From positions 283,119-347,118 of the forward strand of contig NZ_JANFNH010000003.1 of NCBI RefSeq assembly GCF_024436055.1: 64,000 bases of DNA. The letters run 5' to 3'. Shown piece after piece: positions 20,575 through 29,717 of this stretch (positions are counted from its first letter, which is position 1; the number at the start of each line of letters is the position of its first letter). The notes under the pieces are model-generated. The model was not told the origin of the DNA, did not search any database, and saw nothing but the letters and a program-made list of their open reading frames with translations. The DNA comes from Streptantibioticus rubrisoli (GTDB lineage: Bacteria; Actinomycetota; Actinomycetes; Streptomycetales; Streptomycetaceae). Made by a program: the position numbers and the translations under genes.

Positions 20575-21615
20575 CTAGCGGTTCCTGCGGGTCACCAGTT
20601 CGGCCAGCGCCAGGAGGTCCCCGGCGGCGACGCCGTCGGGGACGACTGCCGACAGATGGTCGATGGCTCCCGCCATCCGGTCACAGGCCTGCGCCTGAGC
20701 CCAGTCACGGCCGCCCGCCCGCTCGATGGCCTCCGCCGCGCGGACGACGTCATCGGTGGACAGCGGATCACCGCCGACGTAGATCCGGGCCAGCTCGGCC
20801 CCGGCCAGCGTCCCCGAACGCAGCGCCGCCACCACCGGCAGAGACTTCTTACGGGCCGCCAGGTCAGCCCCGACCGGCTTGCCGGTGACCACCGCGTCCC
20901 CCCAGATGCCGATCAGGTCATCGATCAGCTGGAACGCCAACCCCACCTGGCGGCCGAAGGCGTCCAGTGCGTCCGCTGTCGTGTCATCGGCACCGGCGTA
21001 CAACGCACCCAGCGCACAGGCGCACCCCAACAGTGCTCCGGTCTTCGCCTCGGCCATGGCCAGGCACTCGTTGAGCGAGACATCCGCACGCCGCTCGAAC
21101 TCGGAGTCCGCGTGCTGGCCGTCGCACAGTTCGATGACGCACTCGGCGAGCCGGGTCGCGGCCCTGTTGGCCGCCGGATGGGTGTCCTCGGTCAGCAACC
21201 TGAACGCCAGGGCCTGAAGGGCGTCACCTGCCAGGATGGCGTCGTCGGTGCCGAACACCGCCCAGGCCGCCGGACGGTGGCGGCGGGTCGCGTCGCGGTC
21301 GATCACATCGTCGTGCAGCAGGGTGAAGTTGTGCACCAGCTCCACCGCCGCCGCGGCCGGTGCCGCCGGACCGGGCTGGCCGCCGAGCGCATGCGCGGCG
21401 GCCAGCACCAGAGCTGGACGGATCGCCTTGCCCGCGTCGCCGTACGCCGGGGAGCCGTCGGCGTTCAGCCAACCGAAGTGGTACCCGGCGATACGGCGCA
21501 TCGACTCGGGCAGCGACCCAACCGCCGTACGTAACGCGGGATCCACGGTGAGCCGGGCACGGGACAGTATCTCCGCGGCCTCATGGCCCTCTCGGTCGAG
21601 CGTTGACATTCCCAT
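20575..21615 (-). CDS. Polyprenyl diphosphate synthase (trans-IPPS), putative encapsulin cargo
   Basis: A 346-residue isoprenyl diphosphate synthase making GPP-, FPP- or GGPP-like chains from IPP and DMAPP. The first Asp-rich motif is DDVID in LLHDDVIDRDATRRHRPA (about residue 100). The second is LIDDLIGIWGD, the DDxxG variant common in actinobacterial enzymes. GKPVGADLAARKKSLP completes the C-terminal signature. It starts 48 bases after the eshA stop on the same strand, so the two are likely one operon. Family 2B encapsulins are known to be paired with terpene cyclases or polyprenyl transferases as cargo. No obvious disordered cargo-loading extension is seen at the short N-terminus. ATG 21615 is preferred over GTG 21624. 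Confidence 0.9.
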   Translation of the reverse strand: MGMSTLDREGHEAAEILSRARLTVDPALRTAVGSLPESMRRIAGYHFGWLNADGSPAYGDAGKAIRPALVLAAAHALGGQPGPAAPAAAAVELVHNFTLLHDDVIDRDATRRHRPAAWAVFGTDDAILAGDALQALAFRLLTEDTHPAANRAATRLAECVIELCDGQHADSEFERRADVSLNECLAMAEAKTGALLGCACALGALYAGADDTTADALDAFGRQVGLAFQLIDDLIGIWGDAVVTGKPVGADLAARKKSLPVVAALRSGTLAGAELARIYVGGDPLSTDDVVRAAEAIERAGGRDWAQAQACDRMAGAIDHLSAVVPDGVAAGDLLALAELVTRRNR

Positions 21616-21663
21616 GCTTGCCACACCTCGATTTCGTCAGTGACCGCTGGGATGGGAAGACCC

Positions 21664-23106
21664 TCAACTATGGGCGCGGGCGACCTCCACGTTCTCCAGG
21701 ATGCCGATGGCGTCGGGGACCAGGATCGCGGTCGAGTAGTAGGCGCTCACCAGATAGGAGATGATGGCCTTTTCGTTGATGCCCATGAAGCGCACCGAAA
21801 GACCCGGCTCGTATTCGTCGGGCAGCCCGATCTGGTGCAGCCCGACGACGCCCTGATTGTCCTCGCCGACCCGCAGGACGATGATCGAGCTGGTGTGGCC
21901 GCCGTTGATCGGGATCTTGTTGCACGGCAGCAGCGGCAGTCCGCGCCAGGACGGCACCGCATGACCATGGAAATCAATGCTGCCCGGATAGATGCCGAGC
22001 CGGTTGCACTCCCGGCCGAACGCGGCGATGGTCTGCGGATGGGCCAACAGGAACTGGGGGTTACGGCGCCGACTGATGAGCTCGTCGAGATCGTCCGGGG
22101 TGGGCGGGCCGGACCGGGTGTGAATCCGCTGGCTGTAGTCGGCGTTGTAAAGAAGCCCGAAATCACGGTTGTTGATGAGTTCGTGCTCCTGGCGTTCACG
22201 GAGCGCTTCGATCGTCAGCCGCAACTGGTGCTCGACCTGGTTCATCGGGTGGTTGAAGAGATCGGCGACCCTGCTGTGTACCCGCAGCACCGTCTGGGCG
22301 ACGCTCAACTCGTACTCGCGCGGCGAAAGTTCGTAGTCCACGAAGGTGCCGGGCAGATCCGGCTCGCCCTCATGGCCGGACGCCAGATGGATGGCGGCCT
22401 CACCGTGTTTGTTCTTCGCCAGTTGCGTTCCGCTCAGGAACCGCTGGATCTGTTCCCGCAGCGATTCCGACTGTTCGGCGATCGCCCGGAAGTCCGCCTT
22501 CGGCAACCCGAGCACTGTCACCGGAGTCACGGCCTTGGCGGTGAACTCCCAACTGCCGTCGTCCTGCGCCAGCATTTGGTTGCCGAAATGGTCGCCGTCC
22601 GCGAGTACGCCCAGCACGGCCTGTTCACCGTACTTGCCCGTGCCGATCTTGTTCACCTTGCCGTGCACGACCAGGTAGACCTGATCGGCGGGCGCCCCCG
22701 CCTCCGTGATGACCTGCCCGGCGGCGAACTCGTGTTGCGTGAACCGATCGGCCAGCGCGTTGAGCACATCCATGTCGTCGTAACCGCGCAGCACCGGCAA
22801 CTCACCGAGTTCTTCGGGGATCACCCGGGCCTCGGAGCCGCTCTGGATGAAGGTGATACGTCCATCGCCCACCGTATAGGTCAGCCTTCGGTTCACCCGA
22901 TAGGTACCGCCGGAAACCTGGACCCATGGAAGTACGCGCAGCAGCCACCGCGAGGTAATGCCCTGCATTTGCGGTGCGGACTTGGTGGTGGTCGCCAGGT
23001 TCCGTGCCGCAGCGGTGCCAAGGCTCAACTGCGTTCGACCATTTGGTGAAGGAGCGCTGCCGGATACCCCACCTGATTCAACGCCAACGCCAGCATCGAC
23101 CGACAT
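21664..23106 (-). CDS. eshA: EshA: Family 2B encapsulin shell protein with cNMP-binding domain
   Basis: A 480-residue homologue of Streptomyces EshA and mycobacterial MMP-I. Residues about 1-90 are a flexible N-terminal arm. About 95-215 is a Crp/Fnr-type cyclic-nucleotide-binding domain ([20 protein letters not shown] ... [14 protein letters not shown]). The remainder is the HK97-fold shell domain ([20 protein letters not shown] ... [19 protein letters not shown]). Such proteins self-assemble into icosahedral compartments enclosing an enzyme. EshA has been linked to late growth, hyphal development and antibiotic production. The ATG is preceded by GGGGAGGGGAC. The adjacent polyprenyl synthase is the probable cargo. 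Cyclic-nucleotide gating is inferred. Confidence 0.93.
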   Translation of the reverse strand: MSVDAGVGVESGGVSGSAPSPNGRTQLSLGTAAARNLATTTKSAPQMQGITSRWLLRVLPWVQVSGGTYRVNRRLTYTVGDGRITFIQSGSEARVIPEELGELPVLRGYDDMDVLNALADRFTQHEFAAGQVITEAGAPADQVYLVVHGKVNKIGTGKYGEQAVLGVLADGDHFGNQMLAQDDGSWEFTAKAVTPVTVLGLPKADFRAIAEQSESLREQIQRFLSGTQLAKNKHGEAAIHLASGHEGEPDLPGTFVDYELSPREYELSVAQTVLRVHSRVADLFNHPMNQVEHQLRLTIEALRERQEHELINNRDFGLLYNADYSQRIHTRSGPPTPDDLDELISRRRNPQFLLAHPQTIAAFGRECNRLGIYPGSIDFHGHAVPSWRGLPLLPCNKIPINGGHTSSIIVLRVGEDNQGVVGLHQIGLPDEYEPGLSVRFMGINEKAIISYLVSAYYSTAILVPDAIGILENVEVARAHS

Positions 23107-23300
23107 CGAAAGTCCCCTCCCCTGAACTCATGTGGCCTGCAAATCAATGGTGACGGTCAGTTGCAACGGTTGTCATCACACGTTCAGGTGAAACGACGGT
23201 ACAGTTGCGCGATTCGTGGTGCGCCCCCGTACGCCCCTGCTCAACGGCACCGCACAGCGCCTCGTCGGGGCCGGTGCGGAAGCGGTGTAGGAGGTTCCGT

Positions 23301-23324
23301 GTGGTGGGAACGACCGCGTTATGA
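23301..23324 (+). CDS. Putative TTA-containing leader peptide (MVGTTAL)
   Basis: GTG GTG GGA ACG ACC GCG TTA TGA reads MVGTTAL. A perfect AGGAGG (23289-23294) lies six bases before the first GTG. The TGA overlaps the ATG of the asparaginase gene as ATGA, which is the geometry of translational coupling. The last sense codon is TTA, which in Streptomyces needs the bldA tRNA. A second frame from GTG 23299 also fits the same ribosome binding site, so the leader is a hypothesis. Confidence 0.35.
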   Translation: MVGTTAL

Positions 23325-24397
23325 AGGCGATGAATGAGAACGGAAATGAGGCGATCGATGTGGTTGCGGAATCGGCCGATCGGCGTGGCCCGAGCGTTGC
23401 GGTCTTCACCCTCGGCGGAACCATCGCGATGACCGCGGACCCAGCGACGGGAGCCGTGCGTCCCGCGCTCTCCGCCCGCCAACTCCTCGACTCCGTACCA
23501 GGTTTGACGGAACTCGGCGTGTCGCTGAGCGTGCGCGACATCCGCAACCTGCCCGGCGCCTCGCTGTCACTGGCCGATCTGGACGCCCTGCACGCCGCCA
23601 TCGAGGCGGAGGCGTCCGGCGGCGCCGACGGCGTCGTGGTCGTCCAGGGCACCGACACCATCGAGGAGACCGCCTTCTACCTGGACCTGCTGCACCGGTC
23701 CGCCATCCCCGTCGTCGTCACCGGCGCGCTGCGCAACCCGACGCAGCCCGGCCCCGACGGCCCGGCCAACCTGTACGCGGCCGTCGTCACCGCGTCCTGC
23801 CCGCGGTTGCGCGGCGCGGGGTGCGTGGTGGTGCTAGGCGACGAGATCCATGCCGCGCGCACGGTCGCCAAGGGGCACAGCACCAGTCCGGCCGCGTTCA
23901 CCTCCCCGGGCTCCGGCCCGCTCGGCCTGGTGGCCGAGGGACAGGTGTGGCTCCACCACGGTCTGCCGTACCGCACCGCCGGGCGGCTGACTGGTGACGT
24001 GGTCCGTGACGACGTCCGGGTGCTGCTGCACACGGTCACCCTCGGCGACGACGGCCTGTGGCTGGAGCTGCTGCTGGACGGCGCCGTGGAGCGGTGCCAT
24101 GGGCTGGTCGTCGCCGGGTTCGGCGTCGGCCACGTGCCCGAGCGGCTGGTGGCGCCGCTGGAACGGCTTGCGGCGCGGATCCCCGTGGTGCTCACCTCGC
24201 GTACCGGAGCGGGACCGGTGCTCGCCGCCACCTACGGCTTCCCCGGCTCGGAGCGCGACCTGCTGTCCCGGGGGCTGATCCGCGGCGGTGACCTCACCCC
24301 GCACAAGGCCCGACTGCTACTGCACCGGCTGCTGGCGACCGGGAGCCAACTCCCGCAGATCACCGCCGCGTTCGAGGCGATCGGTCGGCGCGGTTGA
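23321..24397 (+). CDS. L-asparaginase family protein
   Basis: A 358-residue type I/II asparaginase-fold amidohydrolase converting asparagine to aspartate and ammonia. The first nucleophile-Thr motif is FTLGGTIAMT. The second Thr/Asp motif is VVVVQGTDTIEETAF. A later segment, VVVTGALRNPTQPGPDGPAN, is typical of the family. No signal peptide is seen, so it should be cytosolic. Two start codons (23321 and 23330) are close together. Neither has a strong site of its own; the good AGGAGG is 27 bases upstream and serves a short overlapping frame. It is divergent from eshA across a 214-base promoter region. Confidence 0.9.
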   Translation: MKAMNENGNEAIDVVAESADRRGPSVAVFTLGGTIAMTADPATGAVRPALSARQLLDSVPGLTELGVSLSVRDIRNLPGASLSLADLDALHAAIEAEASGGADGVVVVQGTDTIEETAFYLDLLHRSAIPVVVTGALRNPTQPGPDGPANLYAAVVTASCPRLRGAGCVVVLGDEIHAARTVAKGHSTSPAAFTSPGSGPLGLVAEGQVWLHHGLPYRTAGRLTGDVVRDDVRVLLHTVTLGDDGLWLELLLDGAVERCHGLVVAGFGVGHVPERLVAPLERLAARIPVVLTSRTGAGPVLAATYGFPGSERDLLSRGLIRGGDLTPHKARLLLHRLLATGSQLPQITAAFEAIGRRG

Positions 24398-24613
24398 GCG
24401 GGTGCCGGTCGGCTTCCGGCCGGGCGGTCGCTGATGACGATGACCGTCCGCCGTCCGACGCCCCCGGGGGCGCCGATATCCGAAACGTTCCGTCCCGGCA
24501 AAGTCCCTGACCCCCCGTCAGGGCTAAGACTGCTCCGGCGGGATGGGTGGCATGCCGCGTCATTCCTGGTGATTTACCACATTTCCTGCCTTTTTCGAGG
24601 TAGTAACGGGTCC

Positions 24614-25396
24614 GTGCCCCCTAGCGTCCGCATGCTCCTCGTGCTGTCCGTCACCGTCGCCGCCAGCGCCGATGTGGCCCTGAGCGGCCCCGCCAGCCAT
24701 GCCGTCGCGCACGCGGACGCGGCCGTGCCCGTGGCCGTGTCCCAGGCGAGGGCCAAGCCGCACAGCACCCGTTTCGAGCCGACCGTCGCCAACCCGACCA
24801 CGGCCACCGCGGCGCAACTCGCCACCGGCACCAGGTCCGCCGTGCTGTCCAGTCGGCTCGTGCCCCGCTCGACGGCCGCCCAGACCGGCAAGCCCATCAG
24901 CCGGAGCGTGGTGATGGCGCGGGCCCAGAGCTGGATCGCCGAGGGCGTGCCGTACAACCGCAACGCGTACAACAGCGACAGCAACGGAACCTATCGGCAG
25001 GACTGTTCCGGCTTCGTGTCCATGGCCTGGAGCCTGCCGTCCAGCCAGGCGAACAACTACGGCGAGACCACCGGCACGCTGACGAACTTCGCCACCGAGT
25101 TGAACTCGCTGGACGACCTCCAGCCGGGCGACATGCTCGACAACATCTCAACGCACGTGGTGCTGTTCAAGGGTTGGGCCGACGCCAACCGCACCACGGC
25201 CATGATCCTGGAAGAGGCACACTCCGGCACCACCGCCCGCGAGGACGACCACTTCTACACCCGCAACTACCTCTCCACCCACCGCTACCGCCCCTACCGC
25301 TACAACAGAATCCAGGACGCCGCGCCCCCGGACGTGACCGACCCGGACGACGATCCCGGGCCCCTGGCACGCGGACGGGGGAGGGGAGCGAAGTAG
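24614..25396 (+). CDS. Secreted NlpC/P60-like cysteine peptidase
   Basis: A 260-residue exported protein. A hydrophobic segment (LLVLSVTVAASADVALSGP) near the N-terminus acts as signal peptide. An Ala/Thr-rich linker precedes the NlpC/P60-like domain from about residue 90. The catalytic Cys is in RQDCSGFVSMAWSL and the His in ISTHVVLFKGW. Such enzymes cut peptidoglycan stem peptides outside the cell. GTG 24614 is chosen because GAGG lies 12 bases upstream and it retains the signal peptide; ATG 24632 is the alternative. Upstream, 24398-24613 holds a hairpin (CCCTGAC/GTCAGGG near 24510-24528) and a T-rich stretch but no clear riboswitch. Confidence 0.8.
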   Translation: MPPSVRMLLVLSVTVAASADVALSGPASHAVAHADAAVPVAVSQARAKPHSTRFEPTVANPTTATAAQLATGTRSAVLSSRLVPRSTAAQTGKPISRSVVMARAQSWIAEGVPYNRNAYNSDSNGTYRQDCSGFVSMAWSLPSSQANNYGETTGTLTNFATELNSLDDLQPGDMLDNISTHVVLFKGWADANRTTAMILEEAHSGTTAREDDHFYTRNYLSTHRYRPYRYNRIQDAAPPDVTDPDDDPGPLARGRGRGAK

Positions 25397-25423
25397 CGAG
25401 GACGTGCGCATGCCGGGACCTGA

Positions 25424-26677
25424 TCATGGTGATGATTCCAGGCGGACGACGACCATGGCGATGTCGTCGCCTGCGCCGCCGGTGAGGTCAAGGCGGGCGA
25501 GCAGGGTGTCGGCAAGGTGGTCCGCGCCGAACCCGGTGCAGGTGGCGAGCGCCGAGGTCAGGCGGGTCAGGCCGACTTCGATGTCCTCACCGCGGCGTTC
25601 GATCAGGCCGTCGGTGTAGAGGATGAGCGTGTCGCCGGGGGTGTAGGTCGTGGTGGCCTGGGGGCGGGGGACGTGTTCGGGGCGAGCGCCCAGCGGCGGG
25701 TCGGTGGCCTGGTCGAGCAGCACGCAGGTGCCGTCGGGGTGCAGCAGGATGGGCGGGGGGTGGCCGGCGCTGCTGTAGACGAGCAGGCGGTTGTGGCAGT
25801 CGATGAGGACTTGGACGGCGGTGGCGGCCAGCGCTCCCTCGACCGAGCGGGCATACAGCCCCAGAGCCTCCAGGGCCTGGGCGGGGCCGTGGACGGTGCG
25901 GGTGGCGGCGCTGAGCGCGCTGCGCAGCATCCCCATCACGGCGGCGGCACTCAGGCCGTGGCCGACGACGTCCCCGACCGCCACGGTGAAGCGGTCGTGG
26001 GGCAGATCGACCGTGTCGTACCAGTCGCCGCACACGTTCAGTGATCCGGACGCGGGCAGGTAGCGCACGGCGACGTTCGGGTGCTGGGCCAGGTCGGGGG
26101 TGTGGAGCATGGCTTCTTGCAGGGCGATGGCGATGCGCCGCTCACGCGCGTGAGCCTGCCGTAGCTCCTCGTTCAACCGCTGCAGCTGCCGCGCCCGTGC
26201 GTACAACTCGGCTTCCATCGCCGCTGCCCGGCCGGACCGGCCTGACGGCGGGTGCGTCAGGCGGCGGGCGAGGACGACGTCGGTCATGTCCTCGGACCGG
26301 TGGACGATCCATGCGACCTTTCCGTCCGGGCCGAGGATCGGCACGTTGATCGCGGTCCACCACTGCTGCTTGAACACTCCGGGGTGGCCGGCGATCGGGG
26401 TGTCGTACTTCTGCATCGCCATGTGGTCGGTCTGACCGGAGGAGAGGACCCGGTGCAGCGAGGCTTTCAGATTCGCCACCCCGTCGGCCTGCGGGTCGGC
26501 GGGGTTGTCGGGGAAGGCGTCGAAGAGGTACTGCCCGACCAGCTCGGCCCGGCTTCGACCGGTCACCTCGCAGAAGGCCAAGTTGGCGTCGACGATCACC
26601 AGGTCCGTGCCGAGCACCAGGCACGGGCTCGGAATTGCGGCGAACACCGCCGAGTAGTCGGTCTCCGGTGCCCTCAC
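25424..26677 (-). CDS. PAS-domain PP2C (SpoIIE-type) serine phosphatase
   Basis: A 417-residue cytosolic regulator. The PAS domain at residues about 5-125 includes PSPCLVLGTDLVIVDANLAF. A short coiled coil (EAELYARARQLQRLNEELRQ) leads to a SpoIIE/RsbU-type PP2C phosphatase with metal-binding Asp in CGDWYDT, VAVGDVVGHG and GDTLILYTDGLIERRGED. These phosphatases dephosphorylate anti-anti-sigma factors, releasing stress sigma factors. The PAS signal is unknown and no heme-binding motif is visible. The start is GTG 26677. It lies downstream of a larger phosphatase of related design on the same strand, separated by 195 bases. Confidence 0.9.
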   Translation of the reverse strand: MRAPETDYSAVFAAIPSPCLVLGTDLVIVDANLAFCEVTGRSRAELVGQYLFDAFPDNPADPQADGVANLKASLHRVLSSGQTDHMAMQKYDTPIAGHPGVFKQQWWTAINVPILGPDGKVAWIVHRSEDMTDVVLARRLTHPPSGRSGRAAAMEAELYARARQLQRLNEELRQAHARERRIAIALQEAMLHTPDLAQHPNVAVRYLPASGSLNVCGDWYDTVDLPHDRFTVAVGDVVGHGLSAAAVMGMLRSALSAATRTVHGPAQALEALGLYARSVEGALAATAVQVLIDCHNRLLVYSSAGHPPPILLHPDGTCVLLDQATDPPLGARPEHVPRPQATTTYTPGDTLILYTDGLIERRGEDIEVGLTRLTSALATCTGFGADHLADTLLARLDLTGGAGDDIAMVVVRLESSP

Positions 26678-26872
26678 ACGCTTGTCCCTGCCAGTTCCCC
26701 CCAGGGAACCCTCCTCATCAATCTACGAAACGCCCAGCCCCGGCGCGCGCCGAGTGCGCTGTTGGGCACGGGGCAGCGCACTTGTCTCCGCTCGGGTCAG
26801 TGTGGACACAGACGAAGTTGTGGATACAGACGAAACAGCACCGATGCGGCAGGGCAGCGGACCTGGCCGTGC

Positions 26873-29365
26873 TCAGACGCCTGCGGAACTGGCCGTGGGT
26901 TCGGCATTGGCGGGTGGACGTGAGAACGGGAGAGGCTGCTCGGTCCAGACAGTCTTGCCGTCGCGGGTGTAGCGGGTGCCCCATCGGTCGGTGAGCTGCG
27001 CGACCAGGAAGAGGCCGCGGCCGCCCTCGTCCGTGCTGCGGGCCCGGCGCAGGTGTGGGGAGGTGTGGCTGGCGTCGGACACCTCGCAGGTCAGGCTCTG
27101 TGTGCGGATGAGCCGCAGTGTCACGGGGCCAGCGGCGTAGCGGTAGGCGTTAGTCACGAGCTCGCTGACGACCAGTTCGGTGGTGAAGAGCAGGTCCGCC
27201 AGCCCCCACTCGGTCAGTTTCGCCGTGATCAGCTCGCGAGCGCGGGCGGCGGCTGTCGCCTCCATGGGAATCTCCCAGGTGGCGACGTTCGTCGGCGGGA
27301 GCACACGGGTACGGGCGACGAGCAGTGCGATGTCGTCGGTGGGTTGATGCGCCGCGGGCAGCAGGGCGTCGACCACAGCTTGGCAGGTGTGTTCCAGCGG
27401 CTCGGCGGGGTGGGCGAGCTTCTCACGCAGGTCGGCCAGTGCGGCCTCGATGTCGCCGTCGCGTGCCTCCACGAGGCCGTCGGTGTAGAGGGCGAGCAGG
27501 CTGCCCTCGGGAAGGTCGAGATCGCATGCTTCGAAGGGCAGTCCGCCCAGGCCGAGCGGTGGGCCGACGGGCAGATCCGGCACGGTCACCGTGCCGTCCG
27601 GCGTGGCCACCGCCGGTGCGGGGTGCCCGGCGCGGGCCAGGGAGCAGTGCCGGGAGACCGGGTCGTAGACCGCGTAGAGGCAGGTCGCCCCGACCACCTG
27701 CTCAACGGCCGACGGGCGCCGGTCGGCGTTCGACTCCTGCTCCGCGGCGAGCAGGCTGACCAGGTCGTCCAGCCGGGCCAGCACCTCGTCGGGTTCCAGG
27801 TCGAGGCTGGCCAGGGTGTGCACGGCGGCGCGCAGGCGGCCCATCGTCGCCGCCGCGTGGATCCCGTGTCCGACCACGTCTCCCACGACGAGGGCGACGC
27901 GGGCCCCGGACAGCGGGATCACGTCGAACCAGTCACCGCCGATGCCGGGCTCGCCCCTTGCGGGAAGGTAGCGATGGGCCACCTCAAGGGCCGACTGTTC
28001 AGGCACCTCGCCGGGCAGCAGGCTGCGCTGCAGGGTGAGGGCGGCGCGCTGCTGCTGGGTGAAACGGCGGGCGTTGTCGATGCAGACGGCGGCGCGTGAG
28101 GCGAACTCCTCGACCACCATCAAGTCGTCCTCGTCGAACGACTGGGACCGCCGCGACCGCCACAGGCTCACCACCCCCAGCACCACGCCCCGTGCCCTCA
28201 GCGGCACCACGATCAGCGAGTGCAGACCCACGCCCATGGCGTGCTCGGCCCGCGCCCCCTCCAGGCCGTACCACCGCGGGCGCAGCGTCACCTGCCGTTC
28301 CAGGATCGGCCGCCGCTCGGCCAGGCTCCTCGCCTGGGGCGATTCCGGTGCCAGTGGTACCCGCTCACCCACCGCGTACGCGAAGCCGCAGGGTTCGGGG
28401 GCCCAGGCCGTGCGGACAACCGGCGTCGCGGTCCCCTCGTGGCACGGCTCGTCGCCGACGAGGACCGGTTCCAGCAGGTCGACCGAGGCGTGGTCGGCCG
28501 GACCGGCAACCGCCAACTCGGCCAGTTCCCGAGCGGTCTGCCGCACGTCGAGGGTGGTTCCGATCCGCGCGGCGGCATCGTTGAGCAGCGCGAGCCGACG
28601 CCGGGCCCGGTAGCGGTCGGTGACGTCCTCGATCGTCTCGGCCACGCCGAGGATCCGGCCGGAGGAGTCCTCCATCCGGAACGCCGAGGCGGACACCACC
28701 CGCTCCCGCCCAGGGTCCTTGCACATGCGGCAGGACTGCTCAGTGAAGATCGACGGCTTCCCGGTATCCAGCACCCGTCGCACGCGGTCGACCGCGGCCT
28801 GGGCGTCCTCGCTGACGAGCACTTCACCGGTGCGGGTTCCCACCAGTTCCCCAGCCGGGATATCGCCCACCTTCTCCACCGCACGGTTGACCCGCACCAA
28901 CCGCAGATCCGGATCATGGATGATGAGACCGATCGGCGACCGGTAGTACAGCCCGTCCAGCAGCGCCCGGTCCCGCTGCCAGGAGATGACCTCCGCAGCT
29001 GGCGCACCCACCAGGGACCACTCACGGACGCTCGCGCCACGCTTCACGACCCGGGCCCGGAATCCCATCTCCACTCGCCGACCATCACGGTGCCGGAGGG
29101 GCATCACCCCGAACCAGCCCCCCGCCTTCACGCTCTCGGCAGCAGCGGCTCGAGCGGTCGGCAGGTCGTCGGGATCGATCAGGAACTCCTGCCAACGCCG
29201 CCCGATCGCCTCGTCGGCCGGGAACCCCAGCAGTTCCTCCGCGCGGTCACTCCAGCCCACGACCGTGCCGTTCTCGTCGAGCACCGCAGAGGCGGCACGG
29301 TACAGGGAGAACGGATCTTCGGGACTCTCGCTGAACAACAGCGCCGATGTGCCCATCGCCACCAC
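26873..29365 (-). CDS. PAS-PAS-GAF-PP2C-HATPase multidomain SpoIIE phosphatase / anti-sigma kinase
   Basis: An 830-residue signalling protein. Two PAS domains (about 20-130 and 135-250, with DGLYYRSPIGLIIHDPDLRL) are followed by a GAF domain at about 265-440. A PP2C/SpoIIE phosphatase spans about 450-680 (IGGDWFDVIPLSG, LVVGDVVGHGIHAAATMG, LALYTDGLVEARDGD). The C-terminal RsbW-like HATPase (about 695-815) has ELVTNAYRYAAG and DEGGRGLFLVAQL. This layout, common in Streptomyces, joins the opposing phosphatase and switch-kinase activities of sigma-factor partner switching in one chain. Two starts, 29365 and 29356, are possible. Confidence 0.92.
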   Translation of the reverse strand: MVAMGTSALLFSESPEDPFSLYRAASAVLDENGTVVGWSDRAEELLGFPADEAIGRRWQEFLIDPDDLPTARAAAAESVKAGGWFGVMPLRHRDGRRVEMGFRARVVKRGASVREWSLVGAPAAEVISWQRDRALLDGLYYRSPIGLIIHDPDLRLVRVNRAVEKVGDIPAGELVGTRTGEVLVSEDAQAAVDRVRRVLDTGKPSIFTEQSCRMCKDPGRERVVSASAFRMEDSSGRILGVAETIEDVTDRYRARRRLALLNDAAARIGTTLDVRQTARELAELAVAGPADHASVDLLEPVLVGDEPCHEGTATPVVRTAWAPEPCGFAYAVGERVPLAPESPQARSLAERRPILERQVTLRPRWYGLEGARAEHAMGVGLHSLIVVPLRARGVVLGVVSLWRSRRSQSFDEDDLMVVEEFASRAAVCIDNARRFTQQQRAALTLQRSLLPGEVPEQSALEVAHRYLPARGEPGIGGDWFDVIPLSGARVALVVGDVVGHGIHAAATMGRLRAAVHTLASLDLEPDEVLARLDDLVSLLAAEQESNADRRPSAVEQVVGATCLYAVYDPVSRHCSLARAGHPAPAVATPDGTVTVPDLPVGPPLGLGGLPFEACDLDLPEGSLLALYTDGLVEARDGDIEAALADLREKLAHPAEPLEHTCQAVVDALLPAAHQPTDDIALLVARTRVLPPTNVATWEIPMEATAAARARELITAKLTEWGLADLLFTTELVVSELVTNAYRYAAGPVTLRLIRTQSLTCEVSDASHTSPHLRRARSTDEGGRGLFLVAQLTDRWGTRYTRDGKTVWTEQPLPFSRPPANAEPTASSAGV

Positions 29366-29717
29366 CTAGAACGCACGGGCCGTGGTTTCGATGTTCCTAC
29401 GGCAGGTGTGCTTTTGCGACCGCCCAGATCAACAAGGGCGGGGCCGGACTGTCTGGCGGTGGGAATCAGCGACACTGCTCCTCCCGGCGGTTCGGCGCCC
29501 AAACGGCACCGCCTATGCCGGGCAGCGGCGGCTTTCGCCTGTGCCACTGAGAGTCCTACCGGTAAGGATCACGACTGTGCGTGATCGCTTGGGCCTGTCC
29601 GGGCGACCACTGGCGACCGGTGTGCCCCTCACCTGACATGGAAATTGGCTTGGCGTCGTACGACCGCTCGGTCAGACTGCACCGGTAGCTGATGAGCCGA
29701 GCCCGTGGAGACTGCTG
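29366..29717. other. Intergenic region between divergent genes
   Basis: No gene is seen in these 352 bases. It includes a 7-bp hairpin, GATCACG / CGTGATC (near 29567-29586), and presumably the promoters of the SpoIIE phosphatase and the PhyH-like gene. No sigma-factor consensus could be assigned with confidence. Confidence 0.5.

Noticed and set aside
24398..24613. Possible c-di-AMP (ydaO) riboswitch before the NlpC/P60 gene
   Set aside because: Such genes often have one, and hairpins are present, but I could not align the conserved ydaO core to this sequence. A covariance-model search with RF00379 would decide.
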